Shown: positions 44,619-53,840, counted from the stretch's first letter. The stretch: 54,651 nt of DNA from Bacteroidales bacterium (GCA_017501525.1 JAFVWT010000002.1:1-54651); one strand, 5' to 3'. The notes: a model not told the origin generated them from the sequence alone. Made by a program: numbers and translations.

Positions 44619-45157
44619 CTCTCTAAACTTTTAGATGTAACCAATGTGTAGACGAGACTCCCTATAATTGCCACGATTATACACCAGATGGGGGACAATC
44701 CTAAGAAACCTACCAGAACTGCAGTTATAATAGCTACAGACGCAGTAAACCAACTGAGTTTATTCTTTATGGCGAGTCTTATGACAGGGGCAACTATGAG
44801 GGCTACAACTGCAGGTCTGATCCCTTTAAACACAGCCTGAACTGCAGGAAATTCTTGAATATTTGTAAAAAGGGCAGCAATTAGTAGTATGATGGTAAAA
44901 GGGGGGAGTATGCTCCCTAAGGTGGCAACAATACTCCCTTTAACCCCACAAATCTTATGTCCAACGAAAATAGATACATTGACAGCTATCAATCCGGGAG
45001 CGGCTTGTGCTATCGAAATTATATCGAGAAACTCCTTACTTGTCAGCCATTGGTTCTTCTCTACAATCTCCCTTTCAATAAGGGGAATCATAGCTGCCCC
45101 ACCACCGATAGTGAAGGCACCAATTTTTGCAAATATTGAGAAGAGTTTCCAATACAT
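44615..45157 (-). CDS. Chromate transporter subunit (short ChrA-type), first gene
   Basis: The 180-residue partner of the downstream ChrA-type protein has 'IGAFTIGGGAAMIPLIEREIVEKN' and 'IAQAAPGLIAVNVSIFVGHKICG'. About six predicted membrane helices. The two genes overlap (ATGA) and are cotranscribed. The start lies 25 bases after the stop of the first lipoprotein of the array, so read-through from it is possible. Confidence 0.88.
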   Translation of the reverse strand: MYWKLFSIFAKIGAFTIGGGAAMIPLIEREIVEKNQWLTSKEFLDIISIAQAAPGLIAVNVSIFVGHKICGVKGSIVATLGSILPPFTIILLIAALFTNIQEFPAVQAVFKGIRPAVVALIVAPVIRLAIKNKLSWFTASVAIITAVLVGFLGLSPIWCIIVAIIGSLVYTLVTSKSLER

Positions 45158-45182
45158 CTATTTTTCTCTCTTTCAGTTGGGC

Positions 45183-46475
45183 TTACAATGAACGATAGAC
45201 GAAATTATTTGTCTTGGAACTCATTTGGCTTGGTCGTGTCTTCTGGAATGTTCCGCTCCACTCTCCTGTGATTTTGTTGCCCATATCGTCAGTAATATTT
45301 AGAGATATTGTTACGGAACCATCTTCATTATCCATGATGGTCATAGACCCTCCTGTAAAGGGGGCAAGGTTATTCATTGTGATAGAGTCTTCAGAGTCAT
45401 ACCACCAACTGCCTTGCATATATACATCCATCATATAACCTTTTAAGACAGTTCCACTTGCCACATCATCTTCAGCTACCACGCTATATTCTCCACTGAT
45501 ACCATCTTCGTTGGTAGGGTGGTTGGTTACAAGGTCAATTCTCAAATACTCTCCAATACCTCCCACAGGAGTGATGGTTAGCAACCAGTTGGTGGTGCCT
45601 AATCCATAGAAGTCATCGTACATATATGCCATAGCTGTGGCGTTGCTGCCAATATTTATTTCGTGGTCGCCGGTTAATGTCGAGTAGTATGGGGCAGGTC
45701 TTCTATCTTCCAATAGAGACTCGCCTTCATAGACAACAACATGACGTTCACCTTCAATTGTTACATCTAAGGTAAATCCATTCTCGGTAATGGTGATAGA
45801 TCCATCCTGATAGTTGAGATTATTGTAAGCTGCACCAGTTTCATCTATTTGCCAGAATGCCGAGTATGTCGCGGAGAATGTTCCACTAGCACTGGTATTG
45901 TTCGGATCAAATGTGTATGTGCCGGCAGGGACAGGTATATAATAGGATTCACCATATTCGATGGAACTGAGTTCTCCGTAGAGGTCTACTCTGTAAAATG
46001 TATTATTGTATTCTTCAATGGGTTTTTCTGAGATAATCATCCAGTAATTTCCAACACCGGGGGAATACTCTTCGCCATAATAGTAGCCATTGACAGCTGT
46101 AGCAATCATAGTTGCGGCACTCTCACTCTGAATAACATCTATCGAGAAGGTCGCTACTTCAGCGTAAGTAACATTTATGGAAGTTTCTCTGATATTTTGT
46201 TCCAAATTGGGTGATACGATAAATTTCAGTTCACCATCTGTCGAATTGTTTTCTTGTAGAGTTATCCATTCAACATCTATTTCCACATCTACCACCTCTC
46301 CCTCGATAGGATTGTTCAACTGGTAAGTAACTGAAAACTCGCCTCCTTCTGCCGGGATTGATATTTCTTGTGAGGATATATTTTCGAAGGAAGGATTCTG
46401 GACTTTGTTCTCTTTTGGATCGCACCCTGTCAATGTTAGTAGAATAAGGGTGGTAATAAATAAAATCTTTTTCAT
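45183..46475 (-). CDS. Array lipoprotein 1 (BACON plus two repeat domains)
   Basis: The 430-residue surface lipoprotein has its lipobox Cys at 18 (LTGC). Residues ~28-120 are a BACON-type domain ('EISIPAEGGEFSVTYQLNNPIEGE...VEWITLQEN'). Two related ~150-residue domains follow. The first begins 'NGYYYGEEYSPGVGNYWMIIS' and ends 'ITITENG...IEGERHVVVYEG'; the second begins 'DDFYGLGTTNWLLTI' and ends 'TDDMGNKITGEWSG'. The last ~20 residues form a basic tail. BACON domains are thought to bind carbohydrate or mucin, so a surface glycan-binding role is inferred. A TACTTTTG promoter box lies at 46500-46507 (minus strand), with a TTTG 18 bases upstream. Confidence 0.85.
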   Translation of the reverse strand: MKKILFITTLILLTLTGCDPKENKVQNPSFENISSQEISIPAEGGEFSVTYQLNNPIEGEVVDVEIDVEWITLQENNSTDGELKFIVSPNLEQNIRETSINVTYAEVATFSIDVIQSESAATMIATAVNGYYYGEEYSPGVGNYWMIISEKPIEEYNNTFYRVDLYGELSSIEYGESYYIPVPAGTYTFDPNNTSASGTFSATYSAFWQIDETGAAYNNLNYQDGSITITENGFTLDVTIEGERHVVVYEGESLLEDRRPAPYYSTLTGDHEINIGSNATAMAYMYDDFYGLGTTNWLLTITPVGGIGEYLRIDLVTNHPTNEDGISGEYSVVAEDDVASGTVLKGYMMDVYMQGSWWYDSEDSITMNNLAPFTGGSMTIMDNEDGSVTISLNITDDMGNKITGEWSGTFQKTRPSQMSSKTNNFVYRSL

Positions 46476-46499
46476 GGTACTTTAATTTGTAATATCATT

Positions 46500-46529
46500 C
46501 AAAAGTAGTCAATTTATTTAAAATGCAAA
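46500..46529 (-). promoter_or_regulatory. Promoter of array lipoprotein 1
   Basis: On the minus strand, TTTG, 18 bases, then TACTTTTG closely follow the Bacteroidetes consensus TTTG-N19to21-TAnnTTTG. Confidence 0.6.
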
Positions 46530-46965
46530 AGTTTACGTTTGGAGAAGGAAAATACTAATGAGTATAGTTCACTACTTTCGTTGCTGACAGATGTATTAAG
46601 AACTTCTGGCCAAGGTAAGAGTCAATTTATATGTCGTAACCGGCCAGACCAATCCCGTCATGTATGGTTATATCAAACAAGTCATAACCGGCTTGACCGG
46701 GTATCTAAATTTTCCGCGCCCATTAATAAGAAACTCTGACAAATCTTGCCACATAGGATTGATTGCTTTAATCGATTGGTTTTTCCACTCAGTATGTTTA
46801 GGAGTGGAAGATCCCCGATCAAGTCGGGGATGACGTCAGGGTCGGGAAGGACGTCAGAATCGTGGATGGATGACGTCAGGTTGGGGATGATATTGGTGCG
46901 GAAATGGCTTGATTTCTATCTTTCAAACGTGGATTTGAATAGTTTACTTTAATAGATAGATCCAA
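46508..46965. other. Gene-poor region with several REP-like palindromes
   Basis: No credible gene. The region holds an inverted copy (46682-46705) of the palindrome at 4833, a variant ATCCCCGA-TCAAG-TCGGGGAT at 46811-46831, and several degenerate TGACGTCAGG words at 46831-46890. Short open frames cross these repeats without protein-like content. Confidence 0.65.
46682..46831. repeat. REP-like palindrome cluster
   Basis: Two palindromes, at 46682-46705 (CATAACCGG...CCGGGTATC) and 46811-46831, share the CCGG/CCGA-TCAAG-type core with the elements at 1-20 and 4833-4853. They are separated by ~100 bases of unrelated sequence. Confidence 0.65.
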
Positions 46966-46998
46966 TTAAAAAGGCTGTCTGAAAAAACAGACAGCCTT
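46966..46998 (-). terminator. Terminator of array lipoprotein 2
   Basis: On the minus strand, AAGGCTGTCTG and CAGACAGCCTT form an 11-bp perfect stem, followed by TTTAA. Confidence 0.88.
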
Positions 46999-47034
46999 GT
47001 AAGTCCTAAGGACATTTATTTGTCAAAATGATTA

Positions 47035-48375
47035 TTATCTAATGGGAAGAGCAGTATTCTTAGGTAGCATTACATAATTTTTCATTTGAGCACCTGCTTT
47101 GGTAGAGATTGATTGGGCTGTTTCAAATACTGGTTCAGCTGTCCAAGTACCTGTGATAGCATTGTCGTTGTCATCAATTAGGTCAAATGTAAGGGTGACT
47201 GTACCATCTCCATTTTCAGCGATTTCAATTGTACCGCCAGTGATAGGAGCCATATCTCCGTAATATTGTCCGTCAGGAGAATTGAAGAACCAGGTTCCTT
47301 CCATATAACCGCCATTTACATATCCGGGGATATATAGGAATTGTCCGGGAGCATCGTATGCTACGTTGTAAGTACCTGCTATACTTGTACCCATTTCATT
47401 ACCGCCTGAGACAATGTCACTTTGGAACATATCTCCAATCATATCAGGGGTTTGAATATACATAAGGTAGTTGTCATATCCACAATCATAGAAGTCTCCG
47501 TAGTAAATCATAAGTAGTGAAGCATCATCTCTGATATTTAGTTGATAATCTCCTGTAAGGGTAGTATAGTATTCAGGAGCTCTTCCATCTTCGCAAGCGG
47601 GAACACCTTCAAATGTGATAAGATAAGGAACACCTTCAAAAATCAAATTCGCAATGATGCCATTTTCAGTAACAGTGATTTCTCCACCTTCAGCATATTT
47701 TGCATCAAATTCAAGATTACCCTCGTCGTCAAGTTTCTGAAGAGAAGTGTATGCAGAGAAAGTACCTGCTTCTAAGCCTTCTGCGTCAAAGGTATAAGTT
47801 CCTGCAGGAACGATATATCCGTCAAGGCCTCTTTCAAGATCCTGAATTTCTGAGTACAAGTCCAAATGGAAGTATGTACCACCGGGGATTCCATATCCTT
47901 CTGCATCAAAGCCTTTATCGCTCAAGTAGAAGTAGTAGTTGTCAGAAATGCCTGAGTATTCAGTTCCAAAATATTGTCCATCAATGTGAGGAGTAATATA
48001 TTTAAGAATTGCACCTGCTTGAGAGATGTTAATGGTAAAACTTGCTACGTCAGCGTATGCTACAAAGATGGAAGCTTCGCGAGGTTCAATTTCTGTATTT
48101 GCTGCAGCAGTGAATGTAAGACTGCCTGTTTCATTAGCTTTAAGAGTAATCCACTCAACATTAATCACGGGCTCAAGTGTTTCTCCTTCAATAGGATTTG
48201 TGAGTGTGTAAGAAATTGTAAAATCGCCACCTTCTTCAGGAAGAGTAACTTCAGTTGGATTTACATTTTCAAATTTAGGCTCTTCACCATTGTTGGGTTT
48301 TGTGGGTTTGTCATCTTGTTGACATCCTACGAGTGCTAATAGGCACACTGTTGATAGTAAAAATAATTTTCTCAT
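47035..48375 (-). CDS. Array lipoprotein 2 (BACON plus two repeat domains)
   Basis: Start at the ATG at 48375 gives 446 residues and a proper lipoprotein signal (LALVGC, Cys18), followed by QQDD, which matches the acidic export signal of Bacteroidetes surface lipoproteins. BACON (~35-125), first repeat domain ('DGQYFGTEYSGISDNYYFYLS' to 'VPYLITFEG') and second ('YGDFYDCGYDNYLMYI' to 'DNAITGTWTAE') are intact. A ~35-residue, Lys-containing tail follows. A near-match promoter TATCTTCG lies about 30 bases upstream on the minus strand. It has its own terminator. Confidence 0.85.
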   Translation of the reverse strand: MRKLFLLSTVCLLALVGCQQDDKPTKPNNGEEPKFENVNPTEVTLPEEGGDFTISYTLTNPIEGETLEPVINVEWITLKANETGSLTFTAAANTEIEPREASIFVAYADVASFTINISQAGAILKYITPHIDGQYFGTEYSGISDNYYFYLSDKGFDAEGYGIPGGTYFHLDLYSEIQDLERGLDGYIVPAGTYTFDAEGLEAGTFSAYTSLQKLDDEGNLEFDAKYAEGGEITVTENGIIANLIFEGVPYLITFEGVPACEDGRAPEYYTTLTGDYQLNIRDDASLLMIYYGDFYDCGYDNYLMYIQTPDMIGDMFQSDIVSGGNEMGTSIAGTYNVAYDAPGQFLYIPGYVNGGYMEGTWFFNSPDGQYYGDMAPITGGTIEIAENGDGTVTLTFDLIDDNDNAITGTWTAEPVFETAQSISTKAGAQMKNYVMLPKNTALPIR

Positions 48376-48453
48376 AATGATTTTTGTTTTAAAACACACA
48401 CGAAGATAGGACTCTTGTCTTAAAAAAACAAGAAAAATTTTTAAAAAAAGTAC

Positions 48454-48487
48454 AAAAGAAGGTCGCCAAATCAGGCGACCTTCTTTT
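48454..48487 (-). terminator. Terminator of array lipoprotein 3
   Basis: A perfect 14-bp stem (AAAAGAAGGTCGCC with GGCGACCTTCTTTT) and a 6-nt loop lie 19 bases after the stop. T runs are present on the minus strand side. Confidence 0.9.
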
Positions 48488-48505
48488 AGTATAAATCAAA
48501 TCTTG

Positions 48506-49852
48506 TTATTTTACTCTTTTAGTAGTTTGATTTTTAGTTACTTCTACGAAGTTTCTTGCAGGGCTTGCTTTTGGAGCTGAGAAATCATCGTATGTGTAGA
48601 TTTCAGGAATTCCTGTCCAAGTACCTGTGATTTTATTTCCAATATCATCAGTGATATCGAATGTAAATGTAAGCTCTTCTCCATTTTCTGTAACAGTGAA
48701 TGTGCCTTGTGCAAATGGAGCTGTATCGCCGTAGTCATATCCGTCGGGAGAACTGAAGTACCAGCAGCCTGTCATATATCCGTTCTCAAGGAATCCCATG
48801 GTCGCTTGAAGTGGACCGTTCGGGTTGTGATCTACTATAGTGTAGGTTCCTACAAGTGTATCATCGAGTGTTGGACCTGTAGATACCATATCTAAGGATA
48901 CATAGTCTCCAGCACCATCTTCAGTGTTAGGATAGAAGAATGCTACATAATTGTATGCGCCACATCCGAAATAGTCATCGTAACCTTCGAGATCCATGCC
49001 GTGATTAGAGAGGTCCATAATGTAGTCTTCTGTAAGGGTTGAAAGGAATTCGGGTTGTCTTCCGTCATCTACAACAAGTGAACCTTCGTAGGTTACAATA
49101 TGGGTCTCGCCGGCTATAACGAGCTCAGCTCTGATACTGTTCTCTGTTACTGTAATTGTTCCAGCATCAATAATAGTATGATCTATTACAGGAATGGCAT
49201 CAGGTCCATTAACCCAATATGATGAGTATTCTTGGGAGAATGTTCCGGCGGTGAATGAATCCTCTAAGGTGTAGGTACCTACAGGAACTACAATCTCATC
49301 GGCATTGTCTCTTGAATAATTCATTACTTCAGTGTAGATGTCCAATCTGTAGAAAAATCCATCTGCGAGAGCACTTCCATCAGCATCGAAACCTTTATCA
49401 CTTAGGTGAATATAGAAATTGTCAACACCTTCTTCATAGTCTTCTCCATAATAAAATCCGGTCAAATCAGTTGCTGTTCTTTTAATGGATCCTCCCTCTT
49501 GGCTAAGGTAGACTGTGAAGCTTGTAACATCGGCATAGGATACGAAAACCGACGATTCGCGAAGCTCGGAACCATCGTTCGGTTCCACTGTCAGTACTAT
49601 GCTGGTTTCATTATTTTCTTTAAGTGAAACCCACTCAGGAGTGCTGATATTTATACTGAGCTCTTCTTCGGCGATGGGATTAGTCAACTGGTATGTAATG
49701 GTTATTTCACCACCATCTTCGGGTACTGTTACATTTTCAGTTGAAGTTAGTGTCAATTCAGGCTCTTCACCTGGTTTGGGTGTGTCGGTATTTTTTTGAC
49801 AACCGACCAATAGCATTGACATTGCAGCCAATAGGATAAATGCTCTTTTCAT
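48506..49852 (-). CDS. Array lipoprotein 3 (BACON plus two repeat domains)
   Basis: The 448-residue lipoprotein has Cys18 in LLVGC. BACON is at ~30-120 ('VTVPEDGGEITITYQLTNPIAEEE...PEWVSLKEN'). The first repeat domain begins 'TGFYYGEDYEEGVDNFYIHLS' and ends 'AGETHIVTYEG'; the second begins 'YDDYFGCGAYNYVAFFYP' and ends 'DIGNKITGTWTG'. A basic tail ends the protein (TKNQTTKRVK). A TACCTTTG promoter box lies at 49876-49883 (minus strand), 23 bases before the ATG. Its own promoter and terminator make it an independent unit. Confidence 0.85.
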   Translation of the reverse strand: MKRAFILLAAMSMLLVGCQKNTDTPKPGEEPELTLTSTENVTVPEDGGEITITYQLTNPIAEEELSINISTPEWVSLKENNETSIVLTVEPNDGSELRESSVFVSYADVTSFTVYLSQEGGSIKRTATDLTGFYYGEDYEEGVDNFYIHLSDKGFDADGSALADGFFYRLDIYTEVMNYSRDNADEIVVPVGTYTLEDSFTAGTFSQEYSSYWVNGPDAIPVIDHTIIDAGTITVTENSIRAELVIAGETHIVTYEGSLVVDDGRQPEFLSTLTEDYIMDLSNHGMDLEGYDDYFGCGAYNYVAFFYPNTEDGAGDYVSLDMVSTGPTLDDTLVGTYTIVDHNPNGPLQATMGFLENGYMTGCWYFSSPDGYDYGDTAPFAQGTFTVTENGEELTFTFDITDDIGNKITGTWTGIPEIYTYDDFSAPKASPARNFVEVTKNQTTKRVK

Positions 49853-49875
49853 ATTGTTGTGAATTAAATTTCTAT

Positions 49876-49883
49876 CAAAGGTA
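49876..49883 (-). promoter_or_regulatory. Promoter -7 box of array lipoprotein 3
   Basis: TACCTTTG on the minus strand matches TAnnTTTG. Confidence 0.55.
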
Positions 49884-49945
49884 TATTATTTTTCAAAAGA
49901 TAACTAATTAAGTTCCATTAATTATCAAAATCTTCTCTCTGAAAT

Positions 49946-51286
49946 TTAAAAACGGGCTCTCTTGATGTTTTTAAATGGGGTAAATCTCTTTGATGCCTGT
50001 GAAGATTGGGCAATTAATATTTCACCTGTCCAACTGCCGCTGATATTGTTTTCAAGATCGTCCAATATGTCAATGGTTATGGTGTATGTGCCGTCAGAGT
50101 TGGAGTTAATCATCAAAATACCCGATTTTGCAGGTGCTATATCTGTGAAGTAATATCCGTCATCAGAACTATAGAACCATGTTCCTGACAGATCTCCATC
50201 AACCAAGGTCCCTGGCAGGAATGTGAATGGACTGCTTAGCGTATTGGCATAGTATCCATTGAGATACAATCCATCAAATGCATCAGACAAGTCGCCGGAT
50301 ACAAAGTCGGCATGGAAATAATGGCCTATACCATCTTCAGGATATATTGATAGGACAAAGTTGGAGTATCCTATTTCATAGTAATCTCCATAATATTCTA
50401 TTTCAGCAATACAATTCGAGTAGTCGGCATCCATGTCTGAGGTCAATGTTGTAAGTATTTCTTCATCCTCAGGAGGGGTTGTACCTCCGGGTATCTCGTA
50501 GGTAATAGGTCTTGGACCGGTGTATGTGACCTGATGAATTTCTCCTTTAATAAGGACTGTGGCTATAATGGAATCCTCTGTAATGACAATTGTGCTTCCT
50601 TCTTCAAAAGGAACTAATCCTTCACTATATACGGAGTTGCCATTTTCATCTATTTCGCAGTGGCCGCTGTCCAGATAGTTAAATGTGCCAACTGCACAGT
50701 CAGAAGTCAATTCGTAGGTACCTAATGGCAAGATGATTTCATCATTTTCCTGGTAATTCATTAAGATGTTATAAAGGTCAAAAGTGTAATACCATCCACC
50801 CACCTTTACATCGCCATCCTCATCATAACCTATATTGCTCAAGTGGATGTAATAATTATCGGCTTCAGGGTTGAACTTATCCCCATAGTAATATCCGCTA
50901 AACCAGTCGGCAGTTCTTTTTAGGTGGTTTTTTTCCTGGGATATTGATACGATGAAACTAGTCTTCTCTGCATAACTTACCATAACCGAAGCATCACGCG
51001 GCTCTTTTGCACTATTTTCTAAAACTTCGAGAGTCAATGAATCAGTAGTGATTGAGACGAGATTGACCCAATCTGAGTTGATGTTGACTTCGGGTTCAAC
51101 TCCGTTAATAGGGTTTGTAAGTTTGTAGGTGATTGTGATTTGACCTCCATCAGCGGAGATTGTTACATTTTCCGGTGATGTCAGTTCTAAGTTCGGATCT
51201 CCCTCAGGGTTGGGTTGATCTGTACTTTTGTTGCAGGCCATCAGCAGTACTGAGAGTACGGCCAATAATGCAAATCTTGTTTTCAT
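49946..51286 (-). CDS. Array lipoprotein 4 (BACON plus two repeat domains)
   Basis: The 446-residue lipoprotein has Cys18 in LLMAC. BACON is at ~30-120 ('VTISADGGQITITYKLTNPINGVE'). The first repeat domain begins 'SGYYYGDKFNPEADNYYIHLS' and ends 'GEIHQVTYTG'; the second begins 'YGDYYEIGYSNFVLSIYP' and ends 'LENNISGSWTG'. It has a basic tail (KRFTPFKNIKRARF). It is closest to array lipoprotein 3 by eye, sharing the N-terminal BACON sequence and the LKRTAD linker. No clear terminator was seen before the next gene. Confidence 0.85.
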   Translation of the reverse strand: MKTRFALLAVLSVLLMACNKSTDQPNPEGDPNLELTSPENVTISADGGQITITYKLTNPINGVEPEVNINSDWVNLVSITTDSLTLEVLENSAKEPRDASVMVSYAEKTSFIVSISQEKNHLKRTADWFSGYYYGDKFNPEADNYYIHLSNIGYDEDGDVKVGGWYYTFDLYNILMNYQENDEIILPLGTYELTSDCAVGTFNYLDSGHCEIDENGNSVYSEGLVPFEEGSTIVITEDSIIATVLIKGEIHQVTYTGPRPITYEIPGGTTPPEDEEILTTLTSDMDADYSNCIAEIEYYGDYYEIGYSNFVLSIYPEDGIGHYFHADFVSGDLSDAFDGLYLNGYYANTLSSPFTFLPGTLVDGDLSGTWFYSSDDGYYFTDIAPAKSGILMINSNSDGTYTITIDILDDLENNISGSWTGEILIAQSSQASKRFTPFKNIKRARF

Positions 51287-51405
51287 AATTATGTTTTTAT
51301 TTTAGAGAATTTCTATAAAATTAACGTTTAAAAGTCCGGATTCTAAAACTTTAATCCAAAAAGGTAAAAAGGTGTCTCTGTATCAGAACTGAACTATACT
51401 TAATC

Positions 51406-52710
51406 CTATAAAAGTACACCACTCCAGGATGCTGTTACTTTATGGGGCTCGGGTGCATCGTCGTACATCTCTATAAATATGGTATGAGTTCCATCTCCAT
51501 TATCTTTCACTTCAAAGAATCCCTCCTCCAAAGGCGCTTGGGCAATTGTCTTGTGTTCCTTATATTCCAAATATAGTGTACCCGTCATATGTCCTTCCAT
51601 CGATATTACCATACCTGGGACAAAGGTGTTTGGCCCAAATGCAGGTTTGGTGGGGTCCTCCTCGGAAAATCCGCAAGAGGGATATACTCCTGTGAGATTA
51701 TCTGTGGCGTCAAGGGAATCTGTTAGAAAATCTATTATAAATGATGCTCCTGTGAAATCTTCATTGTTAGGGATAATTTCAATCCACCAATTACAATAGC
51801 CGCAGTTCCAATAATCGCCATAGGAAGATACTATTGCTGTATGGTTACTGAGATCGGCTACAATGTCGCCCTCTAATGTTGATCCATAATCTTTAGGGGA
51901 GAAATCCTTAATTGTGTAGTCTCCGTCAAACTCTACCCTATGTTTTTCCCCGTTTATTGTGGCATTGAGAACAATCTGACTTCCATTAATTGTCAATTCA
52001 GCCTCCTGGAATGAAGTGAATGTGTGTGTGCCGAAACTGTCAGTAGTTATGAATGAACTATTTTCAGCGGTAAATGTGTATTGGCTGTATGAATTCTTCT
52101 GGTCGTAAGAATATTCTCCGTCTGGAATTCGTATGTTTTCAAGGTCTTCTGCAAAAGGTGCGAAAATGTCCAATCGATAATACTTGCTGTCAGGAGAAAG
52201 ATTTCCTACTTCATCTATTTCGTCTTCAGATAGTATAATCCAATAGTTTCCCGCTTTTGAAGATATCTTTTTACCATAATACAGTCCCCAGAATGTTTTG
52301 GCATTACATCTGACATCTACTTGGTCCTCAGACTCTTCGGTTCCTAATTGAGTGAGGGTTATCTCAATGGTTTGTTCATTGAGGGATACTGCTATTTTCC
52401 CTATTCTGTCAGAAGATGAAATGTTTTTACTAACAGTGTATTCAATGATTCCGTATTCCGAGTAGCTGTCAATGGATATCCAACTATCTGAAGTTGAAGC
52501 TTCAGCTCGCATCTCATTTGTTCCATTGTCGATAGTGTAGGTTATGATTGAGGAACCTCCTTCAGCTCCGAATATTACTTCAATATTGGTGGTTATTGAA
52601 AGTTTCAGTTCTCCACTATTGTTTCCGGTACAGGAACTTATGGGAATTGTCAAGAATGCAATCAGTATTAGAGAACATGAATGCAGTATGTTTCTTAGAT
52701 TAGATTTCAT
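51406..52710 (-). CDS. Array lipoprotein 5 (diverged BACON plus two repeat domains)
   Basis: Start at the ATG at 52710 gives 434 residues with the lipobox Cys at 27 (ISSC); an upstream frame to 52755 would overlap the previous gene and is rejected. The BACON domain (~33-120) is diverged but recognisable ('VIFGAEGGSSIITYTIDNG...DSWISIDS'). The first repeat domain starts 'WGLYYGKKISSKAGNYWIILS', the second 'YGDYWNCGYCNWWIEIIP'. It ends directly at ASWSGVLL, without the basic tail of copies 1-4. Only 14 bases separate it from copy 6, so the two share a transcript. Confidence 0.83.
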   Translation of the reverse strand: MKSNLRNILHSCSLILIAFLTIPISSCTGNNSGELKLSITTNIEVIFGAEGGSSIITYTIDNGTNEMRAEASTSDSWISIDSYSEYGIIEYTVSKNISSSDRIGKIAVSLNEQTIEITLTQLGTEESEDQVDVRCNAKTFWGLYYGKKISSKAGNYWIILSEDEIDEVGNLSPDSKYYRLDIFAPFAEDLENIRIPDGEYSYDQKNSYSQYTFTAENSSFITTDSFGTHTFTSFQEAELTINGSQIVLNATINGEKHRVEFDGDYTIKDFSPKDYGSTLEGDIVADLSNHTAIVSSYGDYWNCGYCNWWIEIIPNNEDFTGASFIIDFLTDSLDATDNLTGVYPSCGFSEEDPTKPAFGPNTFVPGMVISMEGHMTGTLYLEYKEHKTIAQAPLEEGFFEVKDNGDGTHTIFIEMYDDAPEPHKVTASWSGVLL

Positions 52711-52724
52711 TGCTCGTTGACTAT

Positions 52725-53747
52725 TTAAGAAGCGATGGTTATTTCTCCTGTCCATTGTGCTGTTACTCTGTTTTTATTTACGGCATCATCGTAAGCATCC
52801 AAAATGAATGTGTAGGTTCCGCTACTGTTTTTGGTGATGTTGAGTGTTCCTGATGTAAATGCAGCTTGTCCTACTATTGATGCACTCCTGTAGTCAAAGT
52901 ACCAACTTCCGATAGGTTGGCTGTATAAAACGGAACCTCTCATCAGAATCATTGGACCAGGTGTGTCAGAAATTGTATATGTTCCTGTTATATCTTCATT
53001 GCGTCCGTTGTGCTTTGTTATAAAATCTAAAAGGATGGTATCTCCATTGAGGATATCATTTTCTTTGGACATTATATATATGGTCCAGTTGTCGTATCCG
53101 CATTGCCACCAGTCACCGGCATAGTCAAGTCGTGCGTTTGCATTGTTAAACTCAACATCGTAATCTTGGGTAAGGGTAGAGTAGTGTTCCTCATCATTTG
53201 TGGGAGGGTCCTGATTCACTCGGTCATCGCTCAAGGAATATTCTTTGTTGAATTTAATATGGTAATCAATGTTGTTGATTGTAACATAGAGGTTTATCTC
53301 ATTGCCATTCACAGTGAATTGTGCGTTGTCAAACTGTTGTTCTGTTACAGATCCATTATTGTTGGTTGTTATATATCGACTATATTGAGCGGAGAATGTG
53401 AATTCTTCTTTTGAGTTGTTTTTATCAAAAGTATATGCTCCATTGGGTATTTTGATATTGGTCTGTTCTGTAGAAATGGGACCAAAAAGGTCTATTCTGA
53501 AATAGAATGAGTTTGGAATGTATTCGTCGTTGCTATCAAAACCGTTGTCGGAAAGATATATCCAGTAGTTTCCAACTCCGGCTGCATATTCTTCGCCGTA
53601 ATATGAACCATCAAGTTTATTGGCATTAAGAATGATTGTGTTTGATCCGCCTCCGCCTTCACCGGGGTCATTGTTGATTTTAGAACATGAAGTCAAGAAT
53701 CCTCCAACTAGGAGAACTGATAAAAAAAGAAGAATACTATTTTTCAT
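52725..53747 (-). CDS. Array lipoprotein 6 (two repeat domains, no BACON)
   Basis: The 340-residue lipoprotein has Cys21 in LTSC, then a short Gly-rich linker (DPGEGGGGSN) in place of the BACON domain. The two repeat domains are complete: 'DGSYYGEEYAAGVGNYWIYLS' to 'NIDYHIKFN', and 'AGDWWQCGYDNWTIYI' to 'KNRVTAQWTG'. No basic tail. It is the most upstream gene of the array and is preceded by ~94 nt and then by the candidate structured RNA copy B. Confidence 0.83.
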   Translation of the reverse strand: MKNSILLFLSVLLVGGFLTSCSKINNDPGEGGGGSNTIILNANKLDGSYYGEEYAAGVGNYWIYLSDNGFDSNDEYIPNSFYFRIDLFGPISTEQTNIKIPNGAYTFDKNNSKEEFTFSAQYSRYITTNNNGSVTEQQFDNAQFTVNGNEINLYVTINNIDYHIKFNKEYSLSDDRVNQDPPTNDEEHYSTLTQDYDVEFNNANARLDYAGDWWQCGYDNWTIYIMSKENDILNGDTILLDFITKHNGRNEDITGTYTISDTPGPMILMRGSVLYSQPIGSWYFDYRSASIVGQAAFTSGTLNITKNSSGTYTFILDAYDDAVNKNRVTAQWTGEITIAS

Positions 53748-53840
53748 ATTTGTATATTATTAATATTGTATGTAATCAATTGAGGGATGTTTTATAAATC
53801 TTTGCAAAGTTTATTTGAGTGTAGTGACTGCTGTGTTTTA

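Noticed and set aside
46539-46952. Short plus-strand frames between array lipoproteins 1 and 2
   Set aside because: They cross REP-like palindromes and have no ribosome-binding site or protein-like pattern.
45183-53747. The lipoprotein array as a classical polysaccharide utilisation locus
   Set aside because: There is no SusC/SusD-like pair, glycosidase, sulfatase or hybrid two-component regulator in the window.
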